Shown here in pieces: positions 11,251 to 23,017 of a stretch of 64,000 nucleotides of DNA. The DNA comes from Chaetoderma sp. LZ-2023a (lineage: Eukaryota > Mollusca > Caudofoveata > Chaetodermatida > Chaetodermatidae), in the NCBI GenBank assembly GCA_034401795.1, contig CM067371.1, forward strand, positions 78,281,333-78,345,332, given 5' to 3'. The position numbers were made by a program, and so were the translations under genes. The first letter of the stretch is position 1. Every line of letters starts with the position of its first letter. The notes under the pieces are model-generated. The model was not told the DNA's origin. It saw only the letters and a program-made list of their open reading frames with translations, and did no database searches.

Positions 11251-12039
11251 ACCCAGTATTCTGAAAAATGGACGCGCCGTCAGATAGGCTCCTAGAGAAA
11301 TTGATCCCAGAACTGCAATCAAGCTCTTGACTCTGCTCTCCGCTGGAAAAGCTACACCGTCCCTGAGATTGAAAAGAATTCCCAGATACACAAACTCCTG
11401 AGATAGAGTCAATTCTGATTTCTCTAGATTCACAATCCATCCTAGGGCCTTTAGTAAGGCGAGGACTACCTGAAGATTGTTGCACAGAGTGACTGGATTC
11501 CCCGCCTTCAACAGCCAGTCGTCTATGTAAGTATGAACAGCTACGTTTATCAGTTCTACATGATAAGAACTCATGGCGAGAACCACTTTGGTGAAGACCC
11601 TCGGGGCTGTGGTCAGACCGACCGGTAACGCATTGAACTCCAAGACATTGTCTTGGAACGCAAAGCGAAGGTATTTCTGAAAAGGAATTGATATTGGAAT
11701 ATGAAAATATGCGTCCTTCGGATCTATCGATACTGCCCACATGCCTTTTCTCAACCCTGTCATCACCGCTGCTACAGTCTCCATCTGAAATCTGCGTTTC
11801 GGAACAAGGAAAATTATCGAAGAGAAGCCCAGGGAGGACTGATTGCGGATTAAATGAATCGCATTCTTTCGTTGCAGATCTTTGATTTCTGAGCAAATGA
11901 CATCTAGACGATCGGATTCCCTTGGAATGGGAGTCCATACGAGAGTCGACGTTAACGGAACTAACGATTGAGCCAGTCCGGTTTGCAGCCGTTTCTTAGC
12001 CAATGACAGACTAGACAATCTTGCACAATGTGTTCCCAC
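11251..12039 (-). pseudogene. Reverse transcriptase of DIRS copy B, truncated
   Basis: Reads LTSTLVWTPIPRESDRLDVI, AVSIDPKDAYFHIPISI, LTTAPRVFTKVVLAM and VHTYIDDWLLKAGNPV, then LEKSELTLSQEFVYLGI. Compared with copy C, about 25 codons between FLVPK and RFQMETV are deleted. These would carry the GGWRPILNL motif, which is essential. The frame stays open, but the protein lacks a finger motif and ends without RNase H. Confidence 0.82.
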
Positions 12040-12043
12040 TGGT

Positions 12044-14135
12044 TTGAGAACAGCTGAAGTCTACCTCCGACGGAAGGAATCTGCACACAGCTCGCGGTCG
12101 ATGTTGCGCGACAAGACATTAATTTGCTTTGGTGAAGGTCCTCGACTCCCTGCATTCCTGGTGCCACCGGTACGGGTCTCGACGGAAGCTCGTCAGGACC
12201 ATTCCCCACGGCCACCTCGCAGCTTCTTGGAATATGATGGCCCGGAACCACCACAACGGCTATCCTTACGGTAGCCGCCACGTCCCGTGTCGCCACACTT
12301 CCTGTCGTCTTCATACGGCCTCTTATTAGAGGACCTATATGATAACGGTCAGGTACCTGAGAACTGGATGCACGATGGGCATTACGGCCAGACAGACGGA
12401 AGGCCGATCTTTGTCGCTGCCTCTGCTGCTTATAGGACTGCCGCGGCCGAGTCCTTTTCGTCGACTTCCGCGACTTGCCAACGACCTCCTGCTCTGCAAG
12501 CATGGACGCAACCTTGGAGAGCATGTTTTGCCGAGCCGCCAAACAAGCCCGGACCAATGAAGGGCGCAGAAGTCAAAACAGCCCTCATCTCTGGTCCTGG
12601 TTCTACACAATCGAGACCCATTCTCCTCCGCTCCGCCAATGATCTAGTGATCACCCTGGCCAGGCAATCTTGGGATAAGCGCATGGTGTCTCGGATAACT
12701 CCGGGAGCAGCCTCTGGCACTTCCCCACCTTCCGCCACACAGGTCAGCATACCCTGCAAGACGGTACAGCCATGGGAGAGAGCAGCCACAGCCACACTCA
12801 CTGTATTCTCAATAAGCGTTAGCTCATTGAAGGCATCTTTATTAGTCTGAGAAACCAAGGGTCGAGAACGACCCTTTGATTTCCCAGCTAATGGCCTTTT
12901 CAGTGCTTCACGTTCCACGACTGAAAGCCGAGGAACATGGGCATACTGACGATAGGCCTGCTCTGGAAAGTGGACCCTACTCCTTATCCCCTTAGGGGCC
13001 TTGGGTAACGTGCACTTCGGCTGAACCAGACGGTATGCAGCGACTTCCAACATGTCAGAAGTCTGAGTGTCCAAGGGTAGAGTTGGCATGGCCGAAGAGC
13101 CACTCGACAGAGCGCTAGCCACACGCTCTGACATCCGCTCCATCACTGGATCGCGTTGAGTCCCTTGGTCAGATATCAACCCGAGACGGTCGGACATCCA
13201 TGCAAGAGCCTGCACCCATTCAGCCTCAGTGCAGAATGATGATTCACCCATTAAAGGACTACCATTTTCATCCTCCTTCTCACCCTTGGATGAGAAGGCC
13301 ACCGCCGACCCATGCTAAGAACTCCGGACCAAACTTCCAAATCGAAGCAGGTCCGTGGCTCGATTACTTGCGACTCCAGTATCTAGCGAATCACCAGATA
13401 CGGAATCACCCCAATCCATCAGCTCCCGCATGGAAGGTGGGACTGCGGCCGCTAACACGGCAGGACATGGGACTTCGAGAGGAGCCGCCATACCCGCAGC
13501 CGCAATGCCAACAGGAGCCGCAAAAGACGGCTCTGACGGCACTCTGGAAAGAGCAAACGTCGACATCCCCACCCGCCTGACATATCCGAACAAAACCCGG
13601 GGGTGAGCCGCAGGAAATGCCGGAGTCTGTCGCCTGTAAAAGCTCTGGCATGACAGTCTTCCATCAGGAGAATATCCTCTTCCTCCGCCGTCGGCTCTTG
13701 AGCCGATACGAGAGAAAGGTCAGGCACATGTTCCTCCACAGAACTGGCCGGACCACCGATAGGTTGTCCTGCACCAGGCTGCATCGACGGAACCGTGGAC
13801 TGAAATGACTCGAACATCGCCTTGAATTGGGTCACCCAAACACCCAAGGCCGAGTCTATCCACTCATTCAGGTGCTCCTCCAGTCCTTTAACTGATGCCT
13901 GATCCATCTTGGCTGCCTTGTCCTTCACGATTCTCTCCACACACGCACGCCGATCGCGATCAAACTCTGCCAATAAGTCTGATGACCACTTTACACATAC
14001 ATCACAGGGACTTCCAACCTTGCACTTGGCACACGGAACACAGAGGTGCCCCGCATACTTCCGCTTCAAATTCATGAAGCGATTGCAGCGGGAACATAAT
14101 GTATCCGGCGGGTCCTTGCCTTGCCCCTTCACTTT
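12044..14135 (-). pseudogene. Gag-like protein of DIRS copy B, frame-broken
   Basis: Two main frames: 13452-14135 (N-terminal half) and 12430-13302 (middle), plus a basic C-terminus in further frames near 12050-12560. The N-terminus shows a seven-cysteine pattern, C-x2-C-x14-C-x2-C-x2-C-x5-C-x2-C, at about 14000-14100, also found in families 2 and 3. A charged helix follows (RRACVERIVKDKAAKMDQ). It is preceded by a good 3' splice site, TTCTGTGTTCGCAG, with the exon starting at 14135, suggesting a spliced leader in the active element. Stops and frameshifts near 13310-13450 inactivate it. Confidence 0.72.
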
Positions 14136-14940
14136 CTGCGAACACAGAATAAGAATTAAAACGCTGCACATGACAAGATGATGACGAGCAACACGCACAA
14201 TTTACTTGATTGTAATTTTAAAATTATTTAAAAACATTAACTTTCTCTTAGATTAATGATAATCAAGTTCCAGACAGGAAATATTTGAAAATTTTTATAG
14301 AGTGAAAATTTTATAAACATGGCTTGGTAATTAACTAACGTTAAAATAGCCAAGAAATTAAGACCGATCGCTACAAACACCCTCAACAATGAAGCAAGAG
14401 CTAAAGATCGGCTTAAAACAGTGCATAGACATGCCAAGCCAAAACAAAACGTTAATCATGGGCGCCGCCATCTTGGCTATGGGCGCATCCATCTTGGAAG
14501 GAACCGAGTCGCAAGAGAAATTAACCAAGTACCCGGATAAGTTAAAAAAGTTAACGGGTACCGGAGCGACTCTAACAATGGCTACCATTTCAAAACAATG
14601 TGCCAATTTAAGGAAATTTCAAACAGTCATTATGGCACGAATGTATAAATTCTAGATTGATACAAACTGGCCCTGCGACGATTTTCCTTTTCCTTCCATG
14701 AAAGAAAACTTGAATAGATTACTCAATTCGCAAAAATTGACTAATATTTGACAGCTTTCAAACGCAAAATAGACGATTCTGACTGTTGGGAATTGACTCG
14801 GTACCCTGAGGCTATGGTAATTCCCGGACACAGTATGGGCAGGACCATGGAGTGTGGAGTTTTAATTGTTTATTTTGAGCTAGACTAGATAATAGACATT
14901 ATTATAATAGTACATCTGGTAAGCATTATTCGAAGTAGAA
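14136..14940 (-). repeat. 5' leader and terminal repeat of DIRS copy B
   Basis: Alignable with 4291-5113 of copy A throughout, including ATGGGCGCCGCCATCTTGGC and the terminal block from GGGAATTGACTC to the tip at 14940. No conserved reading frame. Confidence 0.8.
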
Positions 14941-15015
14941 TGTCGGATCTAACACTTACACTGTACATGTACTTACAGAATGTCGGATCGAACACTTACA
15001 ATGTACATGTACTTA
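14938..15015. repeat. Direct duplication, about 39 bp unit, 2 copies
   Basis: GAATGTCGGATCTAACACTTACACTGTACATGTACTTACA-like sequence is repeated immediately with few changes. It abuts the end of DIRS copy B. Confidence 0.8.
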
Positions 15016-15019
15016 TGTC

Positions 15020-15177
15020 TTAAACCTTGCAATTCAACTGTCTCAATTTCAAAACACCTATACAAGAAAACAATTAAATATTTTGGAACCAGCTCCAGTC
15101 AAATTAGTTTCAAAATAATAAACAACTTCCTTGCATAAATGTCTTGAAATTGAGACAGTTGAATTTCAAGGGTTTAA
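15020..15177. mobile_element. MITE with TTAA ends (158 bp)
   Basis: TTAA at 15020-15023 and 15174-15177 bracket terminal inverted repeats. The left reads ACCTTGCAATTCAACTGTC and the right, reversed, reads ACCCTTGAAATTCAACTGTC, continuing TCAATTTC on both sides. The interior holds the TTTTGGAACCAGCTCCAGTCAAATTAGTTTC core of the foldback family. TTAA target sites and a CCCTT-type end suggest a piggyBac-type origin. No coding capacity. Confidence 0.75.
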
Positions 15178-15264
15178 TACTAACTACATGGCTCCCAATC
15201 AAATTAATTTCAAAATATTACATAACAAAGAATTTGCCGATTCTTGTTTGTGACAGTTAGAGGG

Positions 15265-15473
15265 TTAACCCTTTAACACTCAAATTTGTTAATGAAGATT
15301 TAAATTTTCTCAAAGAAAATATCCATTTGCAGACCAAGAAGACTGTTTTAAAATTTACCACAGGAATGACTCGATAACCGAGCCAGTTATGCCAGTGGTA
15401 AATTTTCAAAAATAGTCTTCTCTTGGTCTGCAAATGGACATTTCTCAAGACAATTGCAGAAGCCATTTTTGGC
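15265..15473. mobile_element. TTAA/CCCTTTAAC foldback MITE, split by hAT-1 (left part)
   Basis: Starts TTAACCCTTTAACACTCAA. It contains the palindrome TTTACCACAGGAATGACTCG/CGAGCCAGTTATGCCAGTGGTAAA and the arm TTGGTCTGCAAATGGACATTTC, and stops at GAAGCCATTTTTGGC. The missing end (TTTTTGGCTGACTTGAGGG) is found at 19037-19055, on the far side of hAT-1. The MITE was therefore present before the hAT insertion. Confidence 0.88.
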
Positions 15474-16497
15474 CAGGGTTGTTTTGATTTAATCAAATCG
15501 ATTAAATCATATGATTAAATCAACGATTAAATCAAGCTGAAAAAATCCACTTTTTTGATTGCTTGATTTTTTCCTCCTCAACTCATCTCATTTGCACTAT
15601 AAAATTTCTAAAGATTTTTTTTGATTTGTAAAGGTTATTGTAGCTATTGTTTCAGATAGTTAATAGGCCTGGTTATACAATATTATAAGAATTAAGGTTT
15701 ATTTCTATCAGTACAGTTAGTGGAAACTGTCCTTAGTTGTTATTTGATGCAGAAACACAGCACAGATCAATACTATGTATAACACTTCTGTGGATATTAT
15801 TTTCAGCCCTCAAAACTTGGCGCGAACGATCGTTTCATTCGCGTGTCGGTTACGTGAAGTAAAATTACTGTGTACGAAAAAATGGTCGCGTAAGTGACAA
15901 AGCCCAGAACGGTAGTTGTCTCTGATAGTGGAAAACAGAAAAGTTTCAACAACTTTTTGATATGAAGCATGCTATTTACAACGGAATTTAGCATTTTCAA
16001 ACATCTAAAAGATCGATAACATCTGTCTGTCAAATTCTATAAATAAGCGACAGCGCGCATGTGTCAGAGACAAACTTCCGTTGTATTTCTGCTAGCATTA
16101 CTACATAGGCCGGGAACTAGTCTCGCTAGACGTTATGCATCAACAATGGACTGTTCAATTATAAACCGTTGCATGCAAGTACGTGCAACCGTCGGCTGGC
16201 ATGTTACGGATGTATTATTTTACATACGCGATTGGATCCCGATATAACATAGGAAGACATGCCTTGTTGAGTGAGTCTCACAGTATATTCTCCTTGAGTT
16301 TCAGTTGGCTTGTTTTAGAATTTATCTGTTAAATTAAACTGTTACATTCATAGATCCTCGCTACTGTGTCAGTGTGTATTTGTCCATGACACACAATAAG
16401 TCAGACCTCAAAATTCGACGGGATTCTCATAATATTCCCGAAATTGAAAAATATGGGAATCCAACTGGATTCTCGTAAATAAACGCTTCCAAAAATG

Positions 16498-16830
16498 TAA
16501 CCATTCCATTCTTACAGAACGCCACGATCCCGGTTACTAATTTCAACAATAAAAATTATGTCACGAATCAGCCTAGAGGGGGGGGGGTCTGCTAATACAT
16601 CGGTAATGAGAAATGTCTCGCGTGACTGCACCGTCGTAGTTAATAACAATCGATAATGCGCACTCGTAGTTTCTGATTGGCTCGCGGGATATCCGAATTC
16701 AATAGGCATGAATGAAAATTAATATCATAGTAAAATTCTGATCACGTGCCTCGTCATTCATAATGAATTAATCACATGATTTATTTCAACCAATCTCTGT
16801 GCGACTCTCGCGATTAATATTGATGGCTAA
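16498..16830. repeat. Dispersed repeat, copy 2 (partner at 10960-11250)
   Basis: Same family as 10960-11250 and in the same orientation, with a G9 run and small indels. It lies inside hAT-1. It contains ATCACGTGCCTCGTCATTC and GAATTAATCACATGATTTATTTC. Function unknown. Confidence 0.7.
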
Positions 16831-17659
16831 TGGGGAATGAAAAATCTAGTCACTGTGCCGCTTTTAAACGTAGTAAAGCAATATGTTAGCGCCCACTTTG
16901 ACGGGTTATATGACCCAATATATTATTATTGGAAGGTTCTGACAGTAATACCACCCGATATTTAAGTGGTTCATTGCTTTGGAGCGACCGAGAAAACAGG
17001 ACTATATGTCAAGAAAACCGGTGCGTAGTACCTCTTATTTTCAAGTAAATCGCATTTGCACTAAATTGCCAGTTTAAAGTGTACAAGTTAAGAAGGGTCA
17101 AGCCTTAGATCTGGTTACGCTTTTTATTGTGGCGGACTTGCAGGTTATTGTTTTATATTAGAAATGTACGCTGCTTGTACCAGTACAAATATTTGGTAAT
17201 GGTTACAAAAGAAATCTACCCGTCACAGGTACAATTTTATAAACATGTCAACCCCTGTTGTTTTTGGGGCAATTAAGACGGTAGTTCTTTGATAGAGATG
17301 GAATTCTTTACAAGTTAAAGCATATTCTTTTAAATATTTTGAAAATAATATGACTTGAAGCCATTGCTTTCAAGGTGGTGGTGGGTGGGCTGGAGAGGGT
17401 TGCTCAACTAGGTAAGCCACAACAATGTAAGATATTAAATTCTTTGTTTTTGTAGTGGGGTTTGTGGGTGGGGTGGGAGGAGGGTGTTAAGATATTTATA
17501 AATATTGGGTCATTAGTCACTAATTATTATAGTGGGTCTGGAATTTTGAAATATATGTTTGGAAAAAGTATGGTATTTTATTGTGCCCAAGGTGTATGAA
17601 CCCTGAAATTGTTGCAAACTGGAAAGATGTTACCAATGAGTGTTGTCATACAAATACTG

Positions 17660-17830
17660 ATATTTTGGCAGAGAAAATGTACATTTGCAGACCAAAGGAG
17701 TATTGTTTTTGGAAACTTAACACTGAATGACTGGCTCAGTTATCGAGCTTGTAATTTCAGGGGTAAATTTTCCAAAATATTCTTCTTGGTCTGGAAATGG
17801 AACGAATGAATGGACATAAAACAAAAACTC
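17660..17830. repeat. Foldback MITE remnant inside hAT-1
   Basis: Carries ATTTGCAGACCAAAGGAG, then ACTGAATGACTGGCTCAGTTATCGAGC, then TTCTTGGTCTGGAAATGGA, the arms and centre of the TTAA foldback family. The ends are decayed. Confidence 0.7.
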
Positions 17831-19131
17831 AATCTGCTTTTTGAGAAATTTACTTGAGAAATATTACAGTACTTATATCACAATGGATGAATCCACTTTT
17901 AGTTATTCCCCACCCATCTCTAGCTAAGCTATGCTCCAAGCTTTGTCCCAGAATCTCAATTTCATGGTAACTATACAGCTAACTTGGTGAATACTTTGAA
18001 ACAAACTTCCCCTCAAAACAATCAACAGAATGTTTATTACATTGCAAAGACATACAACTAATACTTACTTACAGACTACTATGAGACTTAGTATTGTCTG
18101 TCAATTATAATAGTGACTGGTGACATCAACCTATATGTGATGTAATTGATTATGAGGTCAATAGTTGAGTAACTATACATATTTTATCTGTAAATTAGGT
18201 AATTGGTGGATAAGTCCATGCTGTAATTAATATGCTGAAGATAATTCAGCAACATGCACTTTAAATTCATTATTAACTTAATATACAGATGAAATATGTT
18301 CAGATAAAGCAGGTTTGGATAAAAAATGGCGTAACCAATTTGCACAAATTGATTTTGCGCAACCGAACAATTGGTTACGCAGACCTGAAAACACGGGACC
18401 CAAAAATGGCTCTCGCAAATATTTGAAATTTTGAGGGCTGTATTTTTAAGTGACTTGACTTTGACTGTTGCCAGCCACTAGACAATAATTTCACTAGACA
18501 ATAATAACTCTAGACCAGCTGAATATTTTCAAACTAATTTGACCGACAGTTATTGCCAACTACATTCAGTTAAATTGTATTCAAAATATTTTATACCATG
18601 TCCAGAGTTATACAGACTTTACAAATTTTATGCACAAAATATTAAGACGGATAAAATGTAGCCCACCAAGTGTAGACAAAACATGGTTACCGTAGTGTAG
18701 GCATGTTTATTAGAAATTTGGTCAATGGTCATGACCCATCCAGTAGAACTGCAGTTATTTCAAAACATGACAACAAATTAAAAAATGTCTTAACAACAAG
18801 AACAAATTCTGGGATGATTATTGTTATCATACATTTTAATAGTATAAACAAGGTCAACATTGTTTAGAGTGATTATATTCTATCTATTTCCGAACATGAG
18901 TGCATGTCCAAAAAATCAATGATTTTGTTAGAGTTCTAGTAAAGAAATCATAAAAATCGAAAAAATCTGATTAAATCGAAAAAATCTGATTTTTTTTTTG
19001 ATTTTTTCGAAAAAATCATTCTTTTTTCAAACCCTGTTTTTGGCTGACTTGAGGGTTAAAGGCTTGAACACCCTTTGTGAAACTGGTCCTCGGTGTTTAG
19101 AATAGTGTTGATGTGTGTTGTATGTACTCAC

Positions 19132-19219
19132 TTGTCCAGCACAGTGTACTCATCCTCGCCCTTATACAGAGACACTAATCTGGCCTCCATCATAATGTAC
19201 ACATTTTCTGTTGCAGCAT
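19132..19219 (-). CDS. IARS1: Isoleucyl-tRNA synthetase, coding exon 7
   Basis: Minus-strand exon of 88 bp, acceptor CCACCATAG, donor GTGAGT. It starts with two bases completing an aspartate codon and encodes AATENVYIMMEARLVSLYKG and EDEYTVLD, ending in the first two bases of a lysine codon. An in-exon CAACAG could be mistaken for the acceptor; only the upstream AG keeps the frame with exon 6. The segment belongs to the CP1 insertion. Confidence 0.94.
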
Positions 19220-20359
19220 CTATGGTGGAAACAGAGGGGCAGAAAGAATTTGATTGGAGGCGGATACTACATAGGGCAGCAATGGCATCCATTAGAATTC
19301 ATCTGGATTGATGCTCCACCTCCTGTACATGTATGTCTTGGCAGAAATGCGGTGAATTAATCGAGCTATTAATCGAGCTAGTTGAGATGAAAAATTACCA
19401 CGCTTGCATACTATTGGCTAACGTAATGTATTTAAGTTCTAAGAAAATCAATTGTTTAATGCACAAGTATTATATAACTGGCATGAATACTATTGTATGT
19501 ACAAGGTGTTATTTCCGAAATCATAAATCATTTTCTTACTGATTATTTTGAAAACAATTTGGCCTATATAGCACAATTTTTGGCCAGAGTAGTTTCAAAC
19601 TTGTCAACAAATTTCCTTATGTCATTATGTACTAGCCATTATTTGGCAGGGTCAGCAATTACTTCTAGCCTAGATATACAAATGAATGGATGAATCCAAT
19701 CTGTCACTCAAGTATGACATCATACTGAATTACGTCACATGTAGGCTGACATTAAAATGCATAATGAATGACGTAGCTAAGTCCATCATGAACTTTTAAG
19801 TCTGTTATGTGCACGAATTGCATGTCTTTACATGTATTAGTTAATAACCATTCTGCTATAGGCAGCAACAGTAGCTAGTCAAATTAGTTTCAAAATATTC
19901 AACAGCTTAACTGAATAATTTTTAAAGCAGAGATTAAGATTCACGGACTGCAGGGGTCGTTCGATCAGAATACGAGCAAAGCATGGGCAGAGCTTAGCTA
20001 GAGATGTCTGGAGCATAGCTGAAAGTGCATTCATCCACTAGGAGCTTGTTCTTTTCTATTCAATTTTGAATGATAAATCTGCTGTAAAAATTTTGAAAAC
20101 AGCGTTATATATATACTTGGCTCTTGAAAGCAGGATTTAGGCAATTTACAATGAACATGGTGTCACTCAGTGCCTACATATTGGAAAATTCAGCTAGAGT
20201 TAGGAAATGAGTGCAGGGCATAAGTTATCTGGTATCGCATCTCAATTTGCTACACATATTTAGACATTTGCTATACATTCTGCAATATGCATAGCTGTAT
20301 CTGCTATGCAAAATTTGTACGGGATTGCAACTTATTATTGATTTTCTTAAGTTCTATTA

Positions 20360-20548
20360 TTAACCTTTTCAATGACAAATTTCTGAAAAATTAAATTGTT
20401 TACTATGTACATGTATAGCATATTCTGTTGAATATTTTGAAATTAATATGACTGGAAGCCAGTCATATTAATTTCAAAATATTCAACAGTTTTCCTGTTT
20501 GTTTGCTCTGAGATTGAGATACAGGGAATTTATCTGTGAAAGGGTTAA
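20360..20548. mobile_element. TTAA-flanked foldback MITE with a perfect 31-bp hairpin
   Basis: TTAA at 20360-20363 and 20545-20548, with ends CCTTTTCAATGACAAATTTC and, reversed, CCCTTTCACAGATAAATTC. In the middle 20425-20455 and 20459-20489 are perfect inverted repeats of 31 bp with a 3-base loop. The lack of substitutions suggests a young copy or one kept identical by hairpin-based repair. Confidence 0.85.
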
Positions 20549-20735
20549 TTGCTATACATTTTTGCAGACAACTATACAATTTATAACTTGCCTAGCAATA
20601 CATGCTTTGCAAATATCAACTTCTAAATTATGCCCCGGAGTGCAGCATAGTAACAACAGGACAAACAATAAGATCATTGACAACGCGGAAATCTTCCAAG
20701 TACTTTCAGTCAGTCAAACAAACATCTAATCTCAC

Positions 20736-20864
20736 CTTTGACCTTTACATAATCGAAATCTGGATTGAGACACAATGCCAAGTTACTAGGCAATGTCCAC
20801 GGAGTTGTGGTCCAAGCGATCAGTGACACGCCTGGTTCATCATCAAGTGGGAAGGTGACGATGA
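20736..20864 (-). CDS. IARS1: Isoleucyl-tRNA synthetase, coding exon 6
   Basis: Minus-strand exon of 129 bp, acceptor TTTCAG, donor GTGAGA. It encodes [20 protein letters not shown], then [20 protein letters not shown]. The [11 protein letters not shown] block is the threonine-rich peptide of the CP1 editing site of class Ia IleRS/ValRS/LeuRS. It is split by one base at its 3' end with exon 7 (aspartate codon) and by two bases with exon 5 (valine codon). Confidence 0.96.
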
Positions 20865-21239
20865 CTGAAATAAATTTATATTATTTATCATTCATTAATC
20901 ACACAAATTGTAATGCCAGTAATGTGAAATACAACATGTATAAATCTGCATAGCCAGGCATTCAGTCAGAGCTGGATTAAGAAAAGGGCTAACAGGGCTA
21001 CAGCTCTGGAGCCGCCATCCTCCCGCCCGCCCAAGGGGAGGAGGGGGCAAAATCAAAAACCAATTATCACATTTTATCGATTTGACTCTATAATCCCAGT
21101 ATCTGACTTTTACAGTAATGATATATGTAAGCTGTTGAATATTTTGAAACCAATTTGACTGGACCAGCTTTGTCAGATTAGCTTCAAAATACCGAACTGC
21201 GTGTTGACACATATGCAACAAATTTATTATGTTTTGTTT

Positions 21240-22135
21240 TTCTTAGGGTCCTTTCAACTGATTTCATAAAACTTTTGGAAAAGCCAAGATGGCCACCTAA
21301 AAATTGAACAATTAAAATTCTGTGTACAGCTTCTGAAGCCTGCCAGCATAGAGTCCTTCCATCCAAGTCTGGTTGAAATCGACCAAGTAGTTAATGAGGA
21401 ATAGCGTTTTAAACGATTTCTGGTAAATTTTTCATAAAATTCAAGATTTTCACCAAACAACTGACCAATTACAATTCCAGCCAAACTAGATTGAAATCCA
21501 CCAAGCGGTCAATGAGGAGTAGCGTTTTGACAATTTCCAGTAGATTTTTCATAAAATCTAAGATTTTAACCCTAAAAATTGACCATTAAAAATTCTGTAT
21601 ACAGGTTCAAAAGCCCACACCCATAGTGTCCTTTCAACCGAAAAATTTATCAACCAAAAGTTTGAATAGAAGTTCTAGAGCCTATGCCATATGATCCTTT
21701 AAACCAAATTTGGCTGAAACCTCTCAAGAAGCTAAGGAGATACGTTTTAACACTTTCCGTTAGATTATTTTTACAAAATCTCAGATTTTCACCCAAAAGA
21801 TTTACCAATCAAAAATTTGAATACGATTTCTGGAGCCTACATCCACAGGATCCTTCAAACCTAATTTGGCTAAAATCCATCAAGAAGCTAAGGAGATGCG
21901 TTTTGAAACTTTCCAGTATTTTTATAAAATCTAAGATTTTCGACCCAAAAATTTAAAAATAGAAATCTGAATAGATGGTCTAGAGCCTACCTCGATAGGA
22001 TCATTCTAGCCAAATTTGATTAAAATCTGCCAAGCGGTTTAGGAGATACATTTTAAAGCAAAAGTTGACAGGTGGACGGATGGATGGTTGCCACGGCCTA
22101 AGCTCACTTGGCAATTCTGGCCAGGTGAGCTAACA
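21240..22135. repeat. Mollusc-type tandem repeat (units about 155 bp) with terminal hairpin
   Basis: Units of roughly 155 bp carry CTTTCAAACCAAATTTGG, TGAAATCCATCAAG.GGTTAAGGAGAT and AAATCTAAGATTTTCACCC. Clear unit starts are at 21693, 21849 and about 22002. The array ends in AAGTTGACAGGTGGACGGATGG and a hairpin AGCTCACTTGGC/GCCAGGTGAGCT (22101-22131, one mismatch). Repeats of this design are familiar from bivalve genomes; that attribution is from memory. Confidence 0.7.
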
Positions 22136-22253
22136 AGCACTCCATGCTCGCATACATGTACCCTTATGTCTAACGATGCAGGTAATGGTGGGCACATAAT
22201 CAATGTATAATATTAGCCATAGAACATTATTAAGACCAAAACAAATGTCATAA

Positions 22254-22960
22254 TTAACCATTTCACTGACAAATCCATGAACAAGGGTTTTAGTGAAACT
22301 CAACATACACCCGCAGGCATACCTGTTTGAGGAGTGCTAAATGTAAACAGTTTGTCTTTGATAAATGACACTTCGTCTATCCCTAAAAACATCTGCTGAA
22401 CAAAAAATTGTGAGTGTACATGTAGGTTCAAAACTCTTCGAGATCTGGACCAGACAAAAAATTTTGACGAATTTGAGCTTTTCAAGGGAGATAACTCTGG
22501 TGAATATGGGCGGATTTTGTTGAAACGAAATCATGACACTTCATCTATCCTTAACACATCTGCTGAAAAAGAAATTGTGAGTGTAGGTTCAAAACTCTTC
22601 GCCATATGGCTCGGACAAGAAAATTGACAAATTTGAACTTTTCAAGGGAGATAACTCGGGCAATTATGGGCAGATTTTTTCGAAACGAAATCATTGCACT
22701 TCGGCTATCCCTAACACATCTGCTGAAAAGAATTGTGAGTGTAGGTTTAAAACTCTTCGAGATCTGGTCCGGATAAAAAATCAGACAGACGGATGGAAGG
22801 ACGGCGAGTGCCATCATATAATACAACCCCGCTTACGCGGGCGTATAAAGTTTTTATTATTCTGTTGAATCGTTTGAAATTAATTTCAAAATATTCAACA
22901 GTATTCCTCTATGGTTGCCTTGAAAATTAGACATGAGGAATTCACCAATGAAAGGGTTAA
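22254..22960. repeat. TTAA-bounded unit enclosing a 3-copy tandem repeat (GGGAGATAACTC type)
   Basis: TTAA at 22254-22257 and 22957-22960, with mirrored ends CCATTTCACTGACAAATCC and, reversed, CCCTTTCATTGGTGAATTCC. The interior has three units of 157-172 bp with ACTTCGTCTATCC (22369, 22541, 22698) and TTTTCAAGGGAGATAACTC. It closes with GACAGACGGATGGAAGGACGG and a CCCGCTTACGCGGG hairpin near 22830. A short foldback (22852-22905) follows. Confidence 0.65.
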
Positions 22961-23017
22961 TGTTGGTCATGTTGTTTCTTTCAAGAAAATTCTATGTTAT
23001 TAGTTTATTACATTTAT

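Larger units (their letters stand above)
11251..14940 (-). mobile_element. DIRS-type retrotransposon copy B (family 1), 3'-truncated
   Basis: Minus-strand copy with the terminal-repeat tip at 14918-14940 (GGTAAGCATTATTCGAAG then TAGAA), leader, gag with a zinc-finger-like N-terminus, and the RT. It stops at about 11251, just after the RT thumb (near RPFFRILGSG). RNase H and the tyrosine recombinase are missing, so it cannot integrate by itself. It lies in IARS1 intron 7 in sense orientation. It shares with A, against C, the variant YHVELINVAVHTYIDD around the catalytic box, so A and B are the closer pair. Confidence 0.88.
15474..19036. mobile_element. Non-autonomous hAT element (hAT-1) with 8-bp target duplication
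   Basis: Begins CAGGGTTG at 15474 and ends AAACCCTG at 19036. It is flanked by a perfect 8-bp direct repeat TTTTTGGC (15466-15473 and 19037-19044), the size made by hAT transposases. The target is a MITE. Subterminal regions are full of GATTAAATC-type words: left TCGATTAAATCA and ATGATTAAATCA, right CTGATTAAATCG and GAAAAAATC. These could be transposase-binding repeats. No transposase is recognised in 3.56 kb. The interior holds other repeats: the 16498 dispersed repeat, a MITE near 17670-17800 and foldback units at 17320 and 18530. It lies in IARS1 intron 7. Confidence 0.88.

Noticed and set aside
21684-21956. Plus-strand ORF of 90 codons with an internal repeat
   Set aside because: The internal similarity comes from the 155-bp tandem repeat, not from a protein repeat.
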